DNA of 15,637 bases from Clostridia bacterium (GCA_024682015.1 JAIKZT010000104.1:1-15637), one strand, 5' to 3'; numbered from the stretch's first letter, positions 1 through 7,793 are shown. A program made the numbers and translations. Notes: a model not told the origin generated them from the letters alone.

Positions 1-285
1 AAGAAGGACATGCTGGTCTTCTCGGACGGCACGAAGCTGTTTCTGCCGGAAGCGGAGGCTGAACTGGCCAAACTGCTGCCGGGCTGCGAGCTGGCGCTCG
101 TGCAGAAACAGAGCCGCACGACGCTCATCGTGCGCGGCGAAGGCCTTACGGAGGAGGGCGTCCGGCAGGCCATCAAACCCTGGCAGGACGGAAAGCCCAG
201 AAGCCAGCAGGTCGCGAAGATCGTCCTGCGCGAAGCGCCGCTGCCCCGCACGGCGACGGGCAAGGTGAAGCGCTGGGAACTGTAA
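1..285 (+). CDS. AMP-forming acyl ligase (ANL superfamily), C-terminal end only
   Basis: Only the last 94 codons are in the window; the reading frame is open from base 1, so the gene begins upstream. The C-terminus carries the motif PRTATGKVKRWEL, which matches the A10 motif of adenylate-forming enzymes (acyl-CoA/acyl-ACP ligases and NRPS adenylation domains). The Lys of TGK is the expected catalytic lysine for the adenylation half-reaction. The preceding stretch (REGLTEEGVRQAIKPW-like region to KIVLREAPLP) fits the small, mobile C-terminal lobe. The next two genes are an acyl carrier protein and an acyl-ACP thioesterase, which suggests, by inference, that this ligase loads a carboxylic acid on that carrier protein. 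The substrate cannot be told because the substrate-binding N-domain is missing. Confidence 0.8.
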   Translation, partial: KKDMLVFSDGTKLFLPEAEAELAKLLPGCELALVQKQSRTTLIVRGEGLTEEGVRQAIKPWQDGKPRSQQVAKIVLREAPLPRTATGKVKRWEL

Positions 286-362
286 TAGGCATTGCATCTA
301 TTGCGGACAGGCCTTCGCAGGCAAACAAATACACGTTGATATAAGACAAAACAGGAGATATC

Positions 363-608
363 ATGACTAGACAGGAACTATTCGAACGCACCGTCAAGAT
401 CATCCGGGACTGCGTGCCTGAACTGGCGGACACGGAGATCACGGAGCAGTCCGTGGTCAATACCGACATGGGCATGGATTCCATGAACTTCATCCTCGTC
501 ATCTGCAAGCTCGAGGCGGAGTTCAACGTCAAGATCCCCAACAAGCTGTGGAAGAAGCTCTCCACGCTCGGCGACGTGCTGGACGCGCTGCAGAAGTACG
601 GAGCGTAG
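363..608 (+). CDS. Acyl carrier protein (phosphopantetheine carrier), stand-alone
   Basis: This is an 81-residue acidic helical protein of the size usual for acyl carrier proteins. The attachment motif is D-M-G-M-D-S-M with Ser40 as the expected 4'-phosphopantetheine site; it differs from the house-keeping fatty-acid ACP consensus DSLD, having DSMN. This points to a specialised carrier rather than primary AcpP. The start is supported by AGGAGA at 353-358, four bases before the ATG. It lies 77 bases after an adenylate-forming ligase gene and 3 bases before an acyl-ACP thioesterase gene, so ligase, carrier and thioesterase probably work on one acyl chain: loading, holding and release. What happens to the acyl group between loading and release is not visible here; other modifying enzymes may lie upstream of the window. 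A D-alanyl carrier protein (DltC) is an alternative, but the thioesterase partner argues against it. Confidence 0.88.
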   Translation: MTRQELFERTVKIIRDCVPELADTEITEQSVVNTDMGMDSMNFILVICKLEAEFNVKIPNKLWKKLSTLGDVLDALQKYGA

Positions 609-611
609 GCC

Positions 612-1322
612 ATGTACGAACGCCGGCTGCTCTTAGGCAGCGAACACGTGGACTGCTTCAGGCGCCTTCGCACGTCCCAGCTGCTGCAGCTGCTGCAGAC
701 TGCGTCCATCCGCCACACGGAGGAACTGGGCATGGGCCGGGAAAAGACGCTGGATAAAGGGCTTTTGTGGGTGGTCACCCGCATGCATGCGGAAGTGGAC
801 AGAATGCCGGTTTACGACGAACGGATCGTTATCCGCACGTGGCCGGGCGAAACGATGCACATGCTGTTTCCGCGGTACTACGAGATCGCGTCGGAAGACG
901 GACAGCCTCTGCTGCGGGCGTCTGCCGTGTGGTCGCTGATGGACGTGCGGACGCGGACGGCCGTGTTTCCGGAAGAGTGGGGCGTTTCGATCGATGGCGA
1001 AGAGCAGGGTAGCGAGCTGCCCTGGCTGAACCCGCTGCGCGCCGCGGATACGCCCGAAGAGAGCGTCTTTCGCGTGCCCTACAGCTTTACGGACATCAAC
1101 GGGCACTTGAACAACGCCCGGTATTTCGACCTGGCGGAGGACCTCATTCCCGCGGCCAGCGCGGGCAAGTCCCTGCGCGCCTTTACCGCCGAATACAACC
1201 GCGAGGTGCGCCTCGGGGAAGAGCTTACCCTGCGCTGGGGAGGGTCAGGCGGATCGTATTACGTAACGGGTGCGACGGATGCCCCGTGTTTTCGCATAAA
1301 ATTAGACTATCAGGAGGAATGA
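612..1322 (+). CDS. Acyl-ACP thioesterase (FatA/FatB-type double hotdog)
   Basis: A 236-residue protein with the two-hotdog layout of bacterial acyl-ACP thioesterases, which cleave acyl-ACP to free fatty acid plus ACP in the cytoplasm. The N-terminal half shows the usual LGxxxxxDKGLLWVVTRM-like segment (about 40-58) and a strand ending RTWPGE (75-80). The second hotdog (about 152 on) opens with PYSFTDINGHLNNARYFD; the D-x-N-x-H-x-N-N arrangement (Asn163, His165) matches the active-site region of the family. The start follows the ACP stop codon by 3 bases, with GGAG at 600-603. Its last codons contain the ribosome binding site of hypB, so translation is probably coupled. Together with the preceding ligase and ACP it suggests a small dedicated acyl-processing pathway. 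The chain-length preference cannot be read from the sequence. Confidence 0.85.
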   Translation: MYERRLLLGSEHVDCFRRLRTSQLLQLLQTASIRHTEELGMGREKTLDKGLLWVVTRMHAEVDRMPVYDERIVIRTWPGETMHMLFPRYYEIASEDGQPLLRASAVWSLMDVRTRTAVFPEEWGVSIDGEEQGSELPWLNPLRAADTPEESVFRVPYSFTDINGHLNNARYFDLAEDLIPAASAGKSLRAFTAEYNREVRLGEELTLRWGGSGGSYYVTGATDAPCFRIKLDYQEE

Positions 1323-1323
1323 C

Positions 1324-1992
1324 ATGGATCCGATCAAGATCATCGAAGTGAAAGAGAGCGTCTTCGCGGACAACAACGCGGACGCGGACAGGCTGCGCGC
1401 GGAACTGAAGGGACAGAAGACCTTCCTGCTCAACCTGATGTCCTCGCCGGGGTCCGGCAAGACGACCATGCTGAAGCAGGTCATCGGCCGGCTGAAGGAC
1501 GAGATGCGCATCGGCGTGATGGAGGCAGACATCGACTCCGACGTGGACGCGGCGGCGATCCTCGGCACGGGGGTGCGCGCGATCCAGCTGCACACCGGCG
1601 GCATGTGCCACCTCGACGCGGACATGACCCGCCAGGGCGTACGCGAGCTGGGGACGGAGGATCTGGACCTGGCCATCCTCGAAAACGTGGGCAACCTCGT
1701 ATGCCCGGCGGAATTCGATACCGGCGCCTCGAAGAACGCCGTCATCCTGTCCGTTCCGGAAGGGCACGACAAGCCGCTGAAATACCCGCTTATGTTCGAG
1801 GTCGCGGACGTGATGCTCATCAACAAGATCGACGTGATGCCGTACTTCGATTTCGACATGGACAAGGTCGTCGAGTACGCGCACATGCGCCATCCGGGCC
1901 TTGAGATCTTCCCGATCTGCGCCAAGACCGGCGAGGGCATCGACGCCTTCTGCGACTGGCTGCGCAGGGAAGTGAAGGCCTGGAAAGAATAA
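1324..1992 (+). CDS. hypB: Nickel incorporation GTPase HypB
   Basis: HypB is a SIMIBI-class GTPase that, with HypA, delivers nickel to [NiFe]-hydrogenase and sometimes other nickel enzymes. The 222-residue protein has the P-loop SSPGSGKT (40-47), the metal-site pair Cys95-His96 in GGMCHLD, the third ligand Cys127 in NVGNLVCPAEFD, and the guanine-specificity motif NKID (167-170). It lacks the N-terminal CXXCGC nickel site and the His-rich stretch of some HypB proteins, so it is the short form. AGGAGG at 1312-1317 precedes the ATG, and only one base separates it from the thioesterase stop, so hypB appears co-transcribed with the acyl-processing genes. hypA lies about 3 kb away, on the opposite strand. 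No hydrogenase structural gene or hypCDEF gene is present in the window. Confidence 0.95.
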   Translation: MDPIKIIEVKESVFADNNADADRLRAELKGQKTFLLNLMSSPGSGKTTMLKQVIGRLKDEMRIGVMEADIDSDVDAAAILGTGVRAIQLHTGGMCHLDADMTRQGVRELGTEDLDLAILENVGNLVCPAEFDTGASKNAVILSVPEGHDKPLKYPLMFEVADVMLINKIDVMPYFDFDMDKVVEYAHMRHPGLEIFPICAKTGEGIDAFCDWLRREVKAWKE

Positions 1993-2012
1993 AGAAGCGT
2001 TTTCGGCATGCG

Positions 2013-2040
2013 AAAAGCCGGCCTTTGCGGGCCGGCTTTT
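2013..2040. terminator. Bidirectional intrinsic terminator between convergent hypB and oxidoreductase genes
   Basis: The arm AAAAGCCGGCC (2013-2023) is exactly complementary to GGCCGGCTTTT (2030-2040), with a 6-base loop. The T run serves + strand transcripts from hypB, and the A run gives a U run for the - strand transcript of the oxidoreductase gene, whose stop codon is at 2053-2055. Confidence 0.85.
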
Positions 2041-2052
2041 GTGTTCTTCGCG

Positions 2053-4872
2053 CTATTCCTGCCAGGTCGGATAGTCCGACTTGCCGGTGATCTTGCGCTT
2101 GATGATCTTGATGCCGCGCTTGAGCGCATAGGGGCCGACGACTTTCATCATCTCTTCGGCCGTATGCATGTCGCTGGCGGCGGGCAGGTCGCGCTGCAGG
2201 TGGATCGCGTCGAATTCGCAGCGCGTGGTGCACAGGCCGCAGCCGATGCACTGGTTGAGGTCGACCCAGGTCGCGCCGCACTTCAGGCAGCGGGAGGCCT
2301 CGATCCGCACCTGCTCCTCGGTGAGCGGCAGGCGCAGGTCTTCAAACGTCGCGGCCGGCTGACCCGGCTTGAGGCCCGGCATCTGGCGCTGGGCGTTGTC
2401 GTAGCACTCCACGGAGATGTCGTCCCGGTCGAGTTCGATGAACTCGCGCAGGTCGCGTCCGATCGTGAGGGACTGGCCCGGATGCACGAAGCGGTTGATG
2501 GACACGGCTGCCTGGCGGCCGGCCGCGATGGCGTCGATCACGAACTTCTGGCCTGTGAAGGCGTCTCCGCCCGCGAAGACGTCGGGTTCGCCCGTCTGAT
2601 AGGTAACGGGATCGGCTTTGATCGTCCCGTTGCGGTTGAATTCCGCCTTGCTGCCCTCGAGGAGCTTGCCCCAGTCTGGCTTCTGTCCGATGCAGAACAG
2701 CACGTTCTCGCAGGCGGCTGTTTCGGTAACGGCGTCGTCGAACTTCGGATCGAAGCGCCCTTCGGCGTTCTTCACGGACACGCACTTGCGGAAGGCGATG
2801 GAGGCGCAGCGGCCGTCCGCGTCCTTTTCGATCGTCGTCTGACCCCAGCCAGCGTGGATGCGGATGCCTTCTTCCTCGCATTCTCTGCGGTCGTCCGGCC
2901 CCATGGGCATCTCGTCGTAGCTTTCGAGGCAGTAGAGGTCGACGCTTTCGGCGCCGGCTCTCAAGGCCGTCCTGGCCACGTCCGCCGCGATGTTGCCGCC
3001 GCCGATGACGACGGTCTTGCCGCGCAGGCGGATGGATTCATCCTGGTTGACTTCCTTCGCGAAGTCGATGCCCGCGCGCACGCCGATCGCGTCTTCTCCG
3101 GGGATGCCGAGTTTTCCGCCGCTCTGCAGGCCCGTCGCGATGTAGAAGGCCTTGAATCCCTGCTGCCGCAGCTGATCGAGGGTCACGTCCGTGCCCACGT
3201 TCACGCCGCAGCGGATGTCGACGCCCATCTTGCGGATGATGTCGATCTCGCCTTCGATGACCTTCTTTTCAAGGCGGAAGTTGGGGATGCCGTTCATCAT
3301 CATGCCGCCGGGGCGCTGTTCGCGGTCAAACACCGTAACGGGATAGCCTTCCTTGCGCAGGTAATAGGCCGCGGTAAGGCCTGCGGGACCCGCGCCGACG
3401 ATGGCGATGGGGAACTCGTCCCACTGTTTGCCGTCCATGTTGTCGCAGACGGGCACGAAGTCCTGCGGATGCTTCAGCTCCCACTGCGCGAGGAACTTCT
3501 TGATCTCGTCGATGGCCACGGCCTTGTCGATCGTGCCTCTCGTGCAGCGGTCCTCGCACCTTCTGTTGCAGATCGCGCCGCAGACGGCGGGGAAGGGGTT
3601 GTCCTGGCGGATGAGCCGCACAGCGTCGTCATACCGCCCGTCGGCCGCCATCTTGATGTATCCCTGTACGGCCAGATGCGCGGGGCAGGCGGTCTTGCAG
3701 GGGGACGTGCCGGTGTCGTAGCAGTTGATCTTGTTGTGGTCGCGGTAGTCGCGGTCCCACTTGTCCTCGCCCCAGACGTGGTCGTCGGGCAGGTCGTGCA
3801 TGGGATAGCGGACCTTGGAACCGTCGGCTTTGCACAGCTTCTGGCCGAGTTTGGCGGCTCCGGAGGGGCAGACCTCGACGCACTTGCCGCATGCGACGCA
3901 CTTTTCCTTGTCCACGTGGGCGCGGTAGGCGCTGCGGCTCATGTTCGGCGTGTTGAACAGCTGCGAGGTGCGCAGGCCGTAGCAGCTGCCGGGAGAGCAG
4001 TTGCAGATGCCGACGATGCGTTCAGGCCCGTCCAGGTTCGTGATCTGGTGCACGTAGCCCTTGCGCTCGGCGCGTTTGATGATCTCCATGGCCTCTTCGC
4101 GCGTGATGTAGTGGGCGTCCTTGCCGGACTCCACGAGGAACTCCGCGATGTCACCCACGCCGATGCACATGTAGCCCTCGATGTCGCCGACGCCTTCGCC
4201 GCGGATGCGCTGGGCCTTGCGGCAGGCGCAGACCATGGTGCAGAACTTGTCGTATTTCTGCAGCCAGTGGGAGAGGTGTTCCACGGACACGGACTTCGAG
4301 GCGCCGTCGATGGCCTCCTCGACCGGAATGACGTGCATGCCGATGCCCGCGCCGCCGGGCGGGATGAGTTTGGAGGCCAGTTCCAGGGGTTCCTGGGGGG
4401 CCAGGTTGAACATCGTGGCGACTTCGGGGTGGTCATCCGCCAGCGTGGGGTGCTCGACCATGTACTCGCCGGAGCCTACGACCCACTTGGGGATCCAGTA
4501 CTGGATGTGCTGGTCGGCGTTGTCGCGGTTCTGCTCGATGATGCCGATCCACAGCAGGTGGTCGATGACCCTCTGCGCCTCTTCCTCGGACATGCCGTTG
4601 CGCCGGGCGAGTTCGGGGGTCGTGAGCCCGAAGCGGCGCTTGCCGAAGCTGAGCATGAACTTGACCTCGTCCTTCGTGAGCAGCCGGTCGAGGATCCAGA
4701 AATCCATGTGGTTTTCCTTCATGCCGCCGGGCAGCTTGCGGGGGATGTTGTCGGTGATCATGCGGGCGAGCTTCAGGACGAGCTCCTTTTTTTCGGGATC
4801 GTCGCACTTGTGATCCGTTACAGGATAGTCCCGCTCGTTCACGTGGATCTTGGGGTTGACTTCTTTAACCAT
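2053..4872 (-). CDS. Multidomain NAD(P)H/FAD/[4Fe-4S] oxidoreductase (winged-helix ferredoxin fused to GltD-like flavoprotein)
   Basis: A 939-residue, apparently soluble redox protein. Residues about 55-115 look like a winged-helix segment; 211-217 (CTMVCAC) and 290-297 (CNCSPGSC) are cysteine clusters of the kind seen in stand-alone helix-turn-helix/ferredoxin proteins. A ferredoxin motif with Cys325, 328, 331 and 335 follows. A GltD-type N-terminal Fe-S domain uses Cys392, 396, 431, 435, 439 and 443. FAD binds at GAGPAG (493-498), NAD(P)H at the GGGN site (624-627), and GGD (768-770) is the second FAD contact. The C-terminus adds Cys862/865 and a ferredoxin motif Cys875, 878, 881, 885. This resembles glutamate synthase small subunit and NfnB-type proteins, moving electrons between NAD(P)H and ferredoxin-like partners. 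The ATG at 4872 overlaps the hypA TGA by one base and has GGAGG at 4880-4884. No glutamate synthase large subunit is nearby. Physiological partner unknown. Confidence 0.88.
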   Translation of the reverse strand: MVKEVNPKIHVNERDYPVTDHKCDDPEKKELVLKLARMITDNIPRKLPGGMKENHMDFWILDRLLTKDEVKFMLSFGKRRFGLTTPELARRNGMSEEEAQRVIDHLLWIGIIEQNRDNADQHIQYWIPKWVVGSGEYMVEHPTLADDHPEVATMFNLAPQEPLELASKLIPPGGAGIGMHVIPVEEAIDGASKSVSVEHLSHWLQKYDKFCTMVCACRKAQRIRGEGVGDIEGYMCIGVGDIAEFLVESGKDAHYITREEAMEIIKRAERKGYVHQITNLDGPERIVGICNCSPGSCYGLRTSQLFNTPNMSRSAYRAHVDKEKCVACGKCVEVCPSGAAKLGQKLCKADGSKVRYPMHDLPDDHVWGEDKWDRDYRDHNKINCYDTGTSPCKTACPAHLAVQGYIKMAADGRYDDAVRLIRQDNPFPAVCGAICNRRCEDRCTRGTIDKAVAIDEIKKFLAQWELKHPQDFVPVCDNMDGKQWDEFPIAIVGAGPAGLTAAYYLRKEGYPVTVFDREQRPGGMMMNGIPNFRLEKKVIEGEIDIIRKMGVDIRCGVNVGTDVTLDQLRQQGFKAFYIATGLQSGGKLGIPGEDAIGVRAGIDFAKEVNQDESIRLRGKTVVIGGGNIAADVARTALRAGAESVDLYCLESYDEMPMGPDDRRECEEEGIRIHAGWGQTTIEKDADGRCASIAFRKCVSVKNAEGRFDPKFDDAVTETAACENVLFCIGQKPDWGKLLEGSKAEFNRNGTIKADPVTYQTGEPDVFAGGDAFTGQKFVIDAIAAGRQAAVSINRFVHPGQSLTIGRDLREFIELDRDDISVECYDNAQRQMPGLKPGQPAATFEDLRLPLTEEQVRIEASRCLKCGATWVDLNQCIGCGLCTTRCEFDAIHLQRDLPAASDMHTAEEMMKVVGPYALKRGIKIIKRKITGKSDYPTWQE

Positions 4873-5219
4873 CAATACGCCTCCAGTTCCTTGATATTGA
4901 TCTCGTTGCCCTGCACGAGGTAGGTGTTCGGCCCCTGGCAGTAGGGGCAGGTCTTGCCGAACCGCAGGGTGGGGTACTCGCGCCGGCAGTCTTCGCAGAA
5001 AGTGATGGCCGGGATGTCTTCGATCTTCAGCTCCGCTTCCTGCAGGACGGGCGGACGCTTCTTGACCGCCCAGTTCCAGCACTTGACCATTTCCTCTGTG
5101 ATGACGCCCGAGACCTCGCCGAACTGCATGGTGACGGAAGCGATCTTCGTGAGTTCGTTCTCCTCAGCCAGCCGCTGGACGCGGTCGAGCGCGTGAAATA
5201 CGATGCCTAATTCGTGCAT
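4872..5219 (-). CDS. hypA: Nickel metallochaperone HypA
   Basis: HypA binds nickel and docks with HypB during maturation of nickel enzymes. The 115-residue product has the required N-terminus Met-His-Glu (His2 is the nickel ligand of the family) and the zinc-ribbon cysteines Cys75, Cys78, Cys91 and Cys94 (CEDC and CPYC). The frame is open further upstream, to 5249, but the MHE start at 5219 is chosen because the free N-terminal MHE is functionally essential in HypA, length then fits the family, and AAAGGA lies at 5226-5231. The gene heads a two-gene - strand operon with the large oxidoreductase, which starts inside its stop codon (translational coupling). This suggests the two are needed together, perhaps in hydrogen or other nickel-dependent redox metabolism; this link is an inference. 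Confidence 0.95.
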   Translation of the reverse strand: MHELGIVFHALDRVQRLAEENELTKIASVTMQFGEVSGVITEEMVKCWNWAVKKRPPVLQEAELKIEDIPAITFCEDCRREYPTLRFGKTCPYCQGPNTYLVQGNEINIKELEAY

Positions 5220-5247
5220 GGGGTATCCTTTCATAAATTGATCTAAC

Positions 5248-5275
5248 ATTACAATAATATCGCATTTCCGGGCAA
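5248..5275 (-). promoter_or_regulatory. Candidate promoter of hypA operon
   Basis: Reading the - strand, TTGCCC (5275-5270) and TGTAAT (5253-5248) are separated by 16 bases and would start transcription about 20 bases before the hypA ATG. The -10 matches 5 of 6 and the -35 matches 4 of 6 of the sigma-A consensus. A nearby TTGACC at about 5289-5284 is spaced too widely (24 bases) from a TATTAT to form a normal promoter. Confidence 0.35.
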
Positions 5276-5393
5276 AAAGATATGGTCAATACACAAAAAC
5301 GCTATGGCGGACAGGATCGTATGTTTCTTTTTCCGGGCTGTGCGGGTCACGTAAAAAAGTCCGATAGAAACTTCATCAAAACTACATATTTTG

Positions 5394-5422
5394 TTGTTTT
5401 GCGGTTTTCCCTGTGGTATAAT
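5394..5422 (+). promoter_or_regulatory. Promoter of the peptide-type ABC importer operon
   Basis: TTGTTT (5394-5399) and a perfect TATAAT (5417-5422) are separated by 17 bases. TG at 5414-5415 gives an extended -10, which would offset the poor second half of the -35. The predicted start site at about 5429 leaves a leader of about 43 bases that carries AGGAGG at 5456-5461. The leader shows no obvious riboswitch. Confidence 0.75.
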
Positions 5423-5471
5423 CTCTTGTAACTGTTTTGATAGTTCTTTTGTTATAGGAGGAAATAAGACT

Positions 5472-7793
5472 ATGAACAAGTACAAAAAGGTTCTCGCTCT
5501 TCTCCTTGCTGCGGCCATGATCTTTGGTCTTGCCGCCTGCACGAGCAAGCAGCCCACAGAACCCGCCACCACCGAACCCGCTGAACCGACTACGCCGGTC
5601 GAACCGGAGCAGCCTGCCGAAGAACCGAAGAACGACACCCCGCTCGTCGTGGGTTATTCTCCGTTCTCCAGCAAGTTCTCCCCGTTCTTCAGCGAAACCG
5701 CGTACGACCAGGACGTCTATGCCATGACCCAGGTTGGTCTGCTGGCTTCCGACCGTACCGGTGCCATCATCTACAAGGGCATCAAGGGCGAGACCATTCC
5801 CTACAACGGAACGGACTACACCTATTATGGCCCCGCCGATCTGGATGTCGTCGAGAACGCTGACGGCACTGTCGACTACAACTTCCAGCTGAGAGACGAC
5901 ATCGTCTTCTCCGATGGCGAGCCCATGACGATCGACGACGTCATCTTCTCCATGTACGTTCTGTGCGACCCGACCTACGATGGCTCCAGCACGCTGTTCG
6001 CTCAGCCCATCGAAGGCATGGACGCTTACAGAAGCGGCATGGACACCCTGTTCAACCTGCTCGCTGCAGCCGGTCCGGACAACACCGACTTCACCTATTG
6101 GGATGAAGCTACTCAGACCGCGTTCTGGGAAGATGTCAACCAGGCTGGCGCTCAGTTCGCTCAGGAGATCGTTGACTACTGCGCAGCCGCCGGTTACGCA
6201 GCCGATTCCAAAGACGTTGCGACCGCCGCTTCCGCCTGGGGCTTCGACGGCCTGGCCGAAGATGCCACTGCTGAGGACTTCTGGGCTCGCCTGTACGAAG
6301 ACTACGAAGGCGACCTCGCTTCCCTGTCCGACACCGAATCCGCAGGCACGTCCCTGTACGGCTTCATGAACGACTACGATGCCTACACCGTGGGCGTCAC
6401 CACCGGCGAATCCGCCGACAACATCTCCGGCATCATCAAGACCGGCGATTACTCCATGACCGTTCACATGACCGAGATCGACGCTACCGCCATCTATCAG
6501 CTCGGCGTTTCCATCGCTCCGCTGCACTACTATGGCGATCCCGCTCAGTTCGATTATGACAACAACAGCTTCGGCTTCCCCAAGGGCGACCTGTCCCTGG
6601 TCAGAGCCAAGACCACGCAGCCCCTGGGCGCTGGCCCCTACAAGTTCAACAAGTTTGAGAACGGCGTCGTCTACTTCGAAGCGAACGATTCCTACTATCT
6701 TGGCGCTCCCAAGACCAAGTACATCAACTTCCAGCAGTGCAACTCCGATGACGACAAGCTGAACGGCGTCATCACCGGCACCATCGACATCACCGATCCG
6801 TCCTTCTCCACCAACACCATCGCGGCCATCGAAAAGGCCAACGGCGGCAGCCTCTCCGGCTCCAAGGTCGAGACGAACACCGTCGACAACCTCGGCTACG
6901 GTTACATCGGCATGAACGCCAAGAACATGTCCGTTGGCGGCGTCAAGGATTCCGCGGAATCCAAGGCCCTGAGAAAGGCCTTCGGCACGATCTTCAGCGT
7001 CTACAGAGACGTTGCGATCGACTCTTACTATGGCGACAGAGCTGCCGTCATCAACTACCCGATCTCCAACACGTCCTGGGCTGCTCCCCAGTCCACCGAC
7101 GACGGTTACAAGATCGCCTTCTCCGTGGATGTGGATGGCAACGACATCTACACCTCCAGCATGAGCGCTGAAGAGAAGTACGCTGCTGCCGCACAGGCCG
7201 CTCTGGGCTTCTTCGAAGCTGCCGGCTACACCGTAGCGGACGGCAAGGTCACCGCTGCTCCCGAGGGTGCTTCCATGGAATATGAAGCCTGGATCCCGGG
7301 CGACGGCACCGGCGACCACCCCTCCTTCATGATCCTCACCGAAGCCAGAGACGCTCTGGCCGAACTGGGCATCAACCTGGTCATCCGCGACCTCACGAAC
7401 TCCTCCGATCTGTGGACCGCTCTCGAAGCGGAGCAGGTCGCCATCTGGTGCGCTGCCTGGGGCGCCACGGTTGACCCCGACATGTATCAGATCTACTTCT
7501 CCGGCAACGATACCATGGCTGCCGGCGGCTCCAACTACATGTACGGCATCGATGACGCTGATCTGAACCAGATGATCCTCGACGCGAGAAAGTCCACCGA
7601 CCAGACCTATCGTAAGGCCATGTACAAGGCCTGCCTCGATACCATCATCGACTGGGCTGTCGAGATCCCCGTCTATCAGAGACAGAACGCCATCATCTTC
7701 TCCGCCGAGAGAGTCAAGCTGGATACCGTTACTCCCGACATCACCACCTTCTATGGCTGGATGAGCGAGATCCAGAACACCGAACTCCAGTAA
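5472..7793 (+). CDS. Peptide/nickel-type ABC importer, lipoprotein solute-binding protein (family 5), oversized
   Basis: A 773-residue extracytoplasmic binding protein. Residues 1-22 are a lipoprotein signal (KYKK, hydrophobic core, LAAC lipobox), with Cys23 as the lipidated residue. A Pro/Thr/Glu-rich tether follows (27-54). The body has OppA/DppA hallmarks: FQLRDDIVFSDGEPMTIDDV (about 138-157) and LHYYGDP...PLGAGPYKF (351-392). Between about 187 and 315 there is an acidic, Ala/Asp-rich insert not found in standard proteins of 500-600 residues. The ligand is probably a short peptide, but nickel chelates are possible in this family, which is of note given hypA next door. The ATG at 5472 is chosen over an upstream in-frame ATG because it has AGGAGG and the signal peptide. 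Arginine is encoded mostly by AGA (10 of 14 by hand count), unlike the neighbours, as expected of a very highly expressed gene. Confidence 0.92.
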   Translation: MNKYKKVLALLLAAAMIFGLAACTSKQPTEPATTEPAEPTTPVEPEQPAEEPKNDTPLVVGYSPFSSKFSPFFSETAYDQDVYAMTQVGLLASDRTGAIIYKGIKGETIPYNGTDYTYYGPADLDVVENADGTVDYNFQLRDDIVFSDGEPMTIDDVIFSMYVLCDPTYDGSSTLFAQPIEGMDAYRSGMDTLFNLLAAAGPDNTDFTYWDEATQTAFWEDVNQAGAQFAQEIVDYCAAAGYAADSKDVATAASAWGFDGLAEDATAEDFWARLYEDYEGDLASLSDTESAGTSLYGFMNDYDAYTVGVTTGESADNISGIIKTGDYSMTVHMTEIDATAIYQLGVSIAPLHYYGDPAQFDYDNNSFGFPKGDLSLVRAKTTQPLGAGPYKFNKFENGVVYFEANDSYYLGAPKTKYINFQQCNSDDDKLNGVITGTIDITDPSFSTNTIAAIEKANGGSLSGSKVETNTVDNLGYGYIGMNAKNMSVGGVKDSAESKALRKAFGTIFSVYRDVAIDSYYGDRAAVINYPISNTSWAAPQSTDDGYKIAFSVDVDGNDIYTSSMSAEEKYAAAAQAALGFFEAAGYTVADGKVTAAPEGASMEYEAWIPGDGTGDHPSFMILTEARDALAELGINLVIRDLTNSSDLWTALEAEQVAIWCAAWGATVDPDMYQIYFSGNDTMAAGGSNYMYGIDDADLNQMILDARKSTDQTYRKAMYKACLDTIIDWAVEIPVYQRQNAIIFSAERVKLDTVTPDITTFYGWMSEIQNTELQ

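Noticed and set aside
286..362. Promoter search in the gap between the ligase and ACP genes
   Set aside because: TTGCGG at 301-306 has no acceptable -10 at normal spacing; only the ACP ribosome binding site is convincing.
2008..4923. A 971-codon open frame on the + strand opposite the oxidoreductase gene
   Set aside because: The sequence shows no domain features, the - strand frame is clearly the real protein, and the openness comes from the avoidance of TTA, CTA and TCA codons in a GC-rich gene.
4873..5082. Longer start for the oxidoreductase inside hypA
   Set aside because: The extra 70 residues are an out-of-frame reading of hypA with no similarity to redox proteins, while ATG 4872 has GGAGG and overlaps the hypA stop in the usual coupled way.
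5220..5249. Ten-residue longer HypA start
   Set aside because: HypA needs Met-His-Glu at its N-terminus for nickel binding, and the ribosome binding site is placed for the shorter form.
5265..5338. Direct repeat TTTCCGGGC at 5265-5273 and 5330-5338
   Set aside because: Only nine bases, 65 bases apart, and not placed symmetrically to either promoter; chance is likely.
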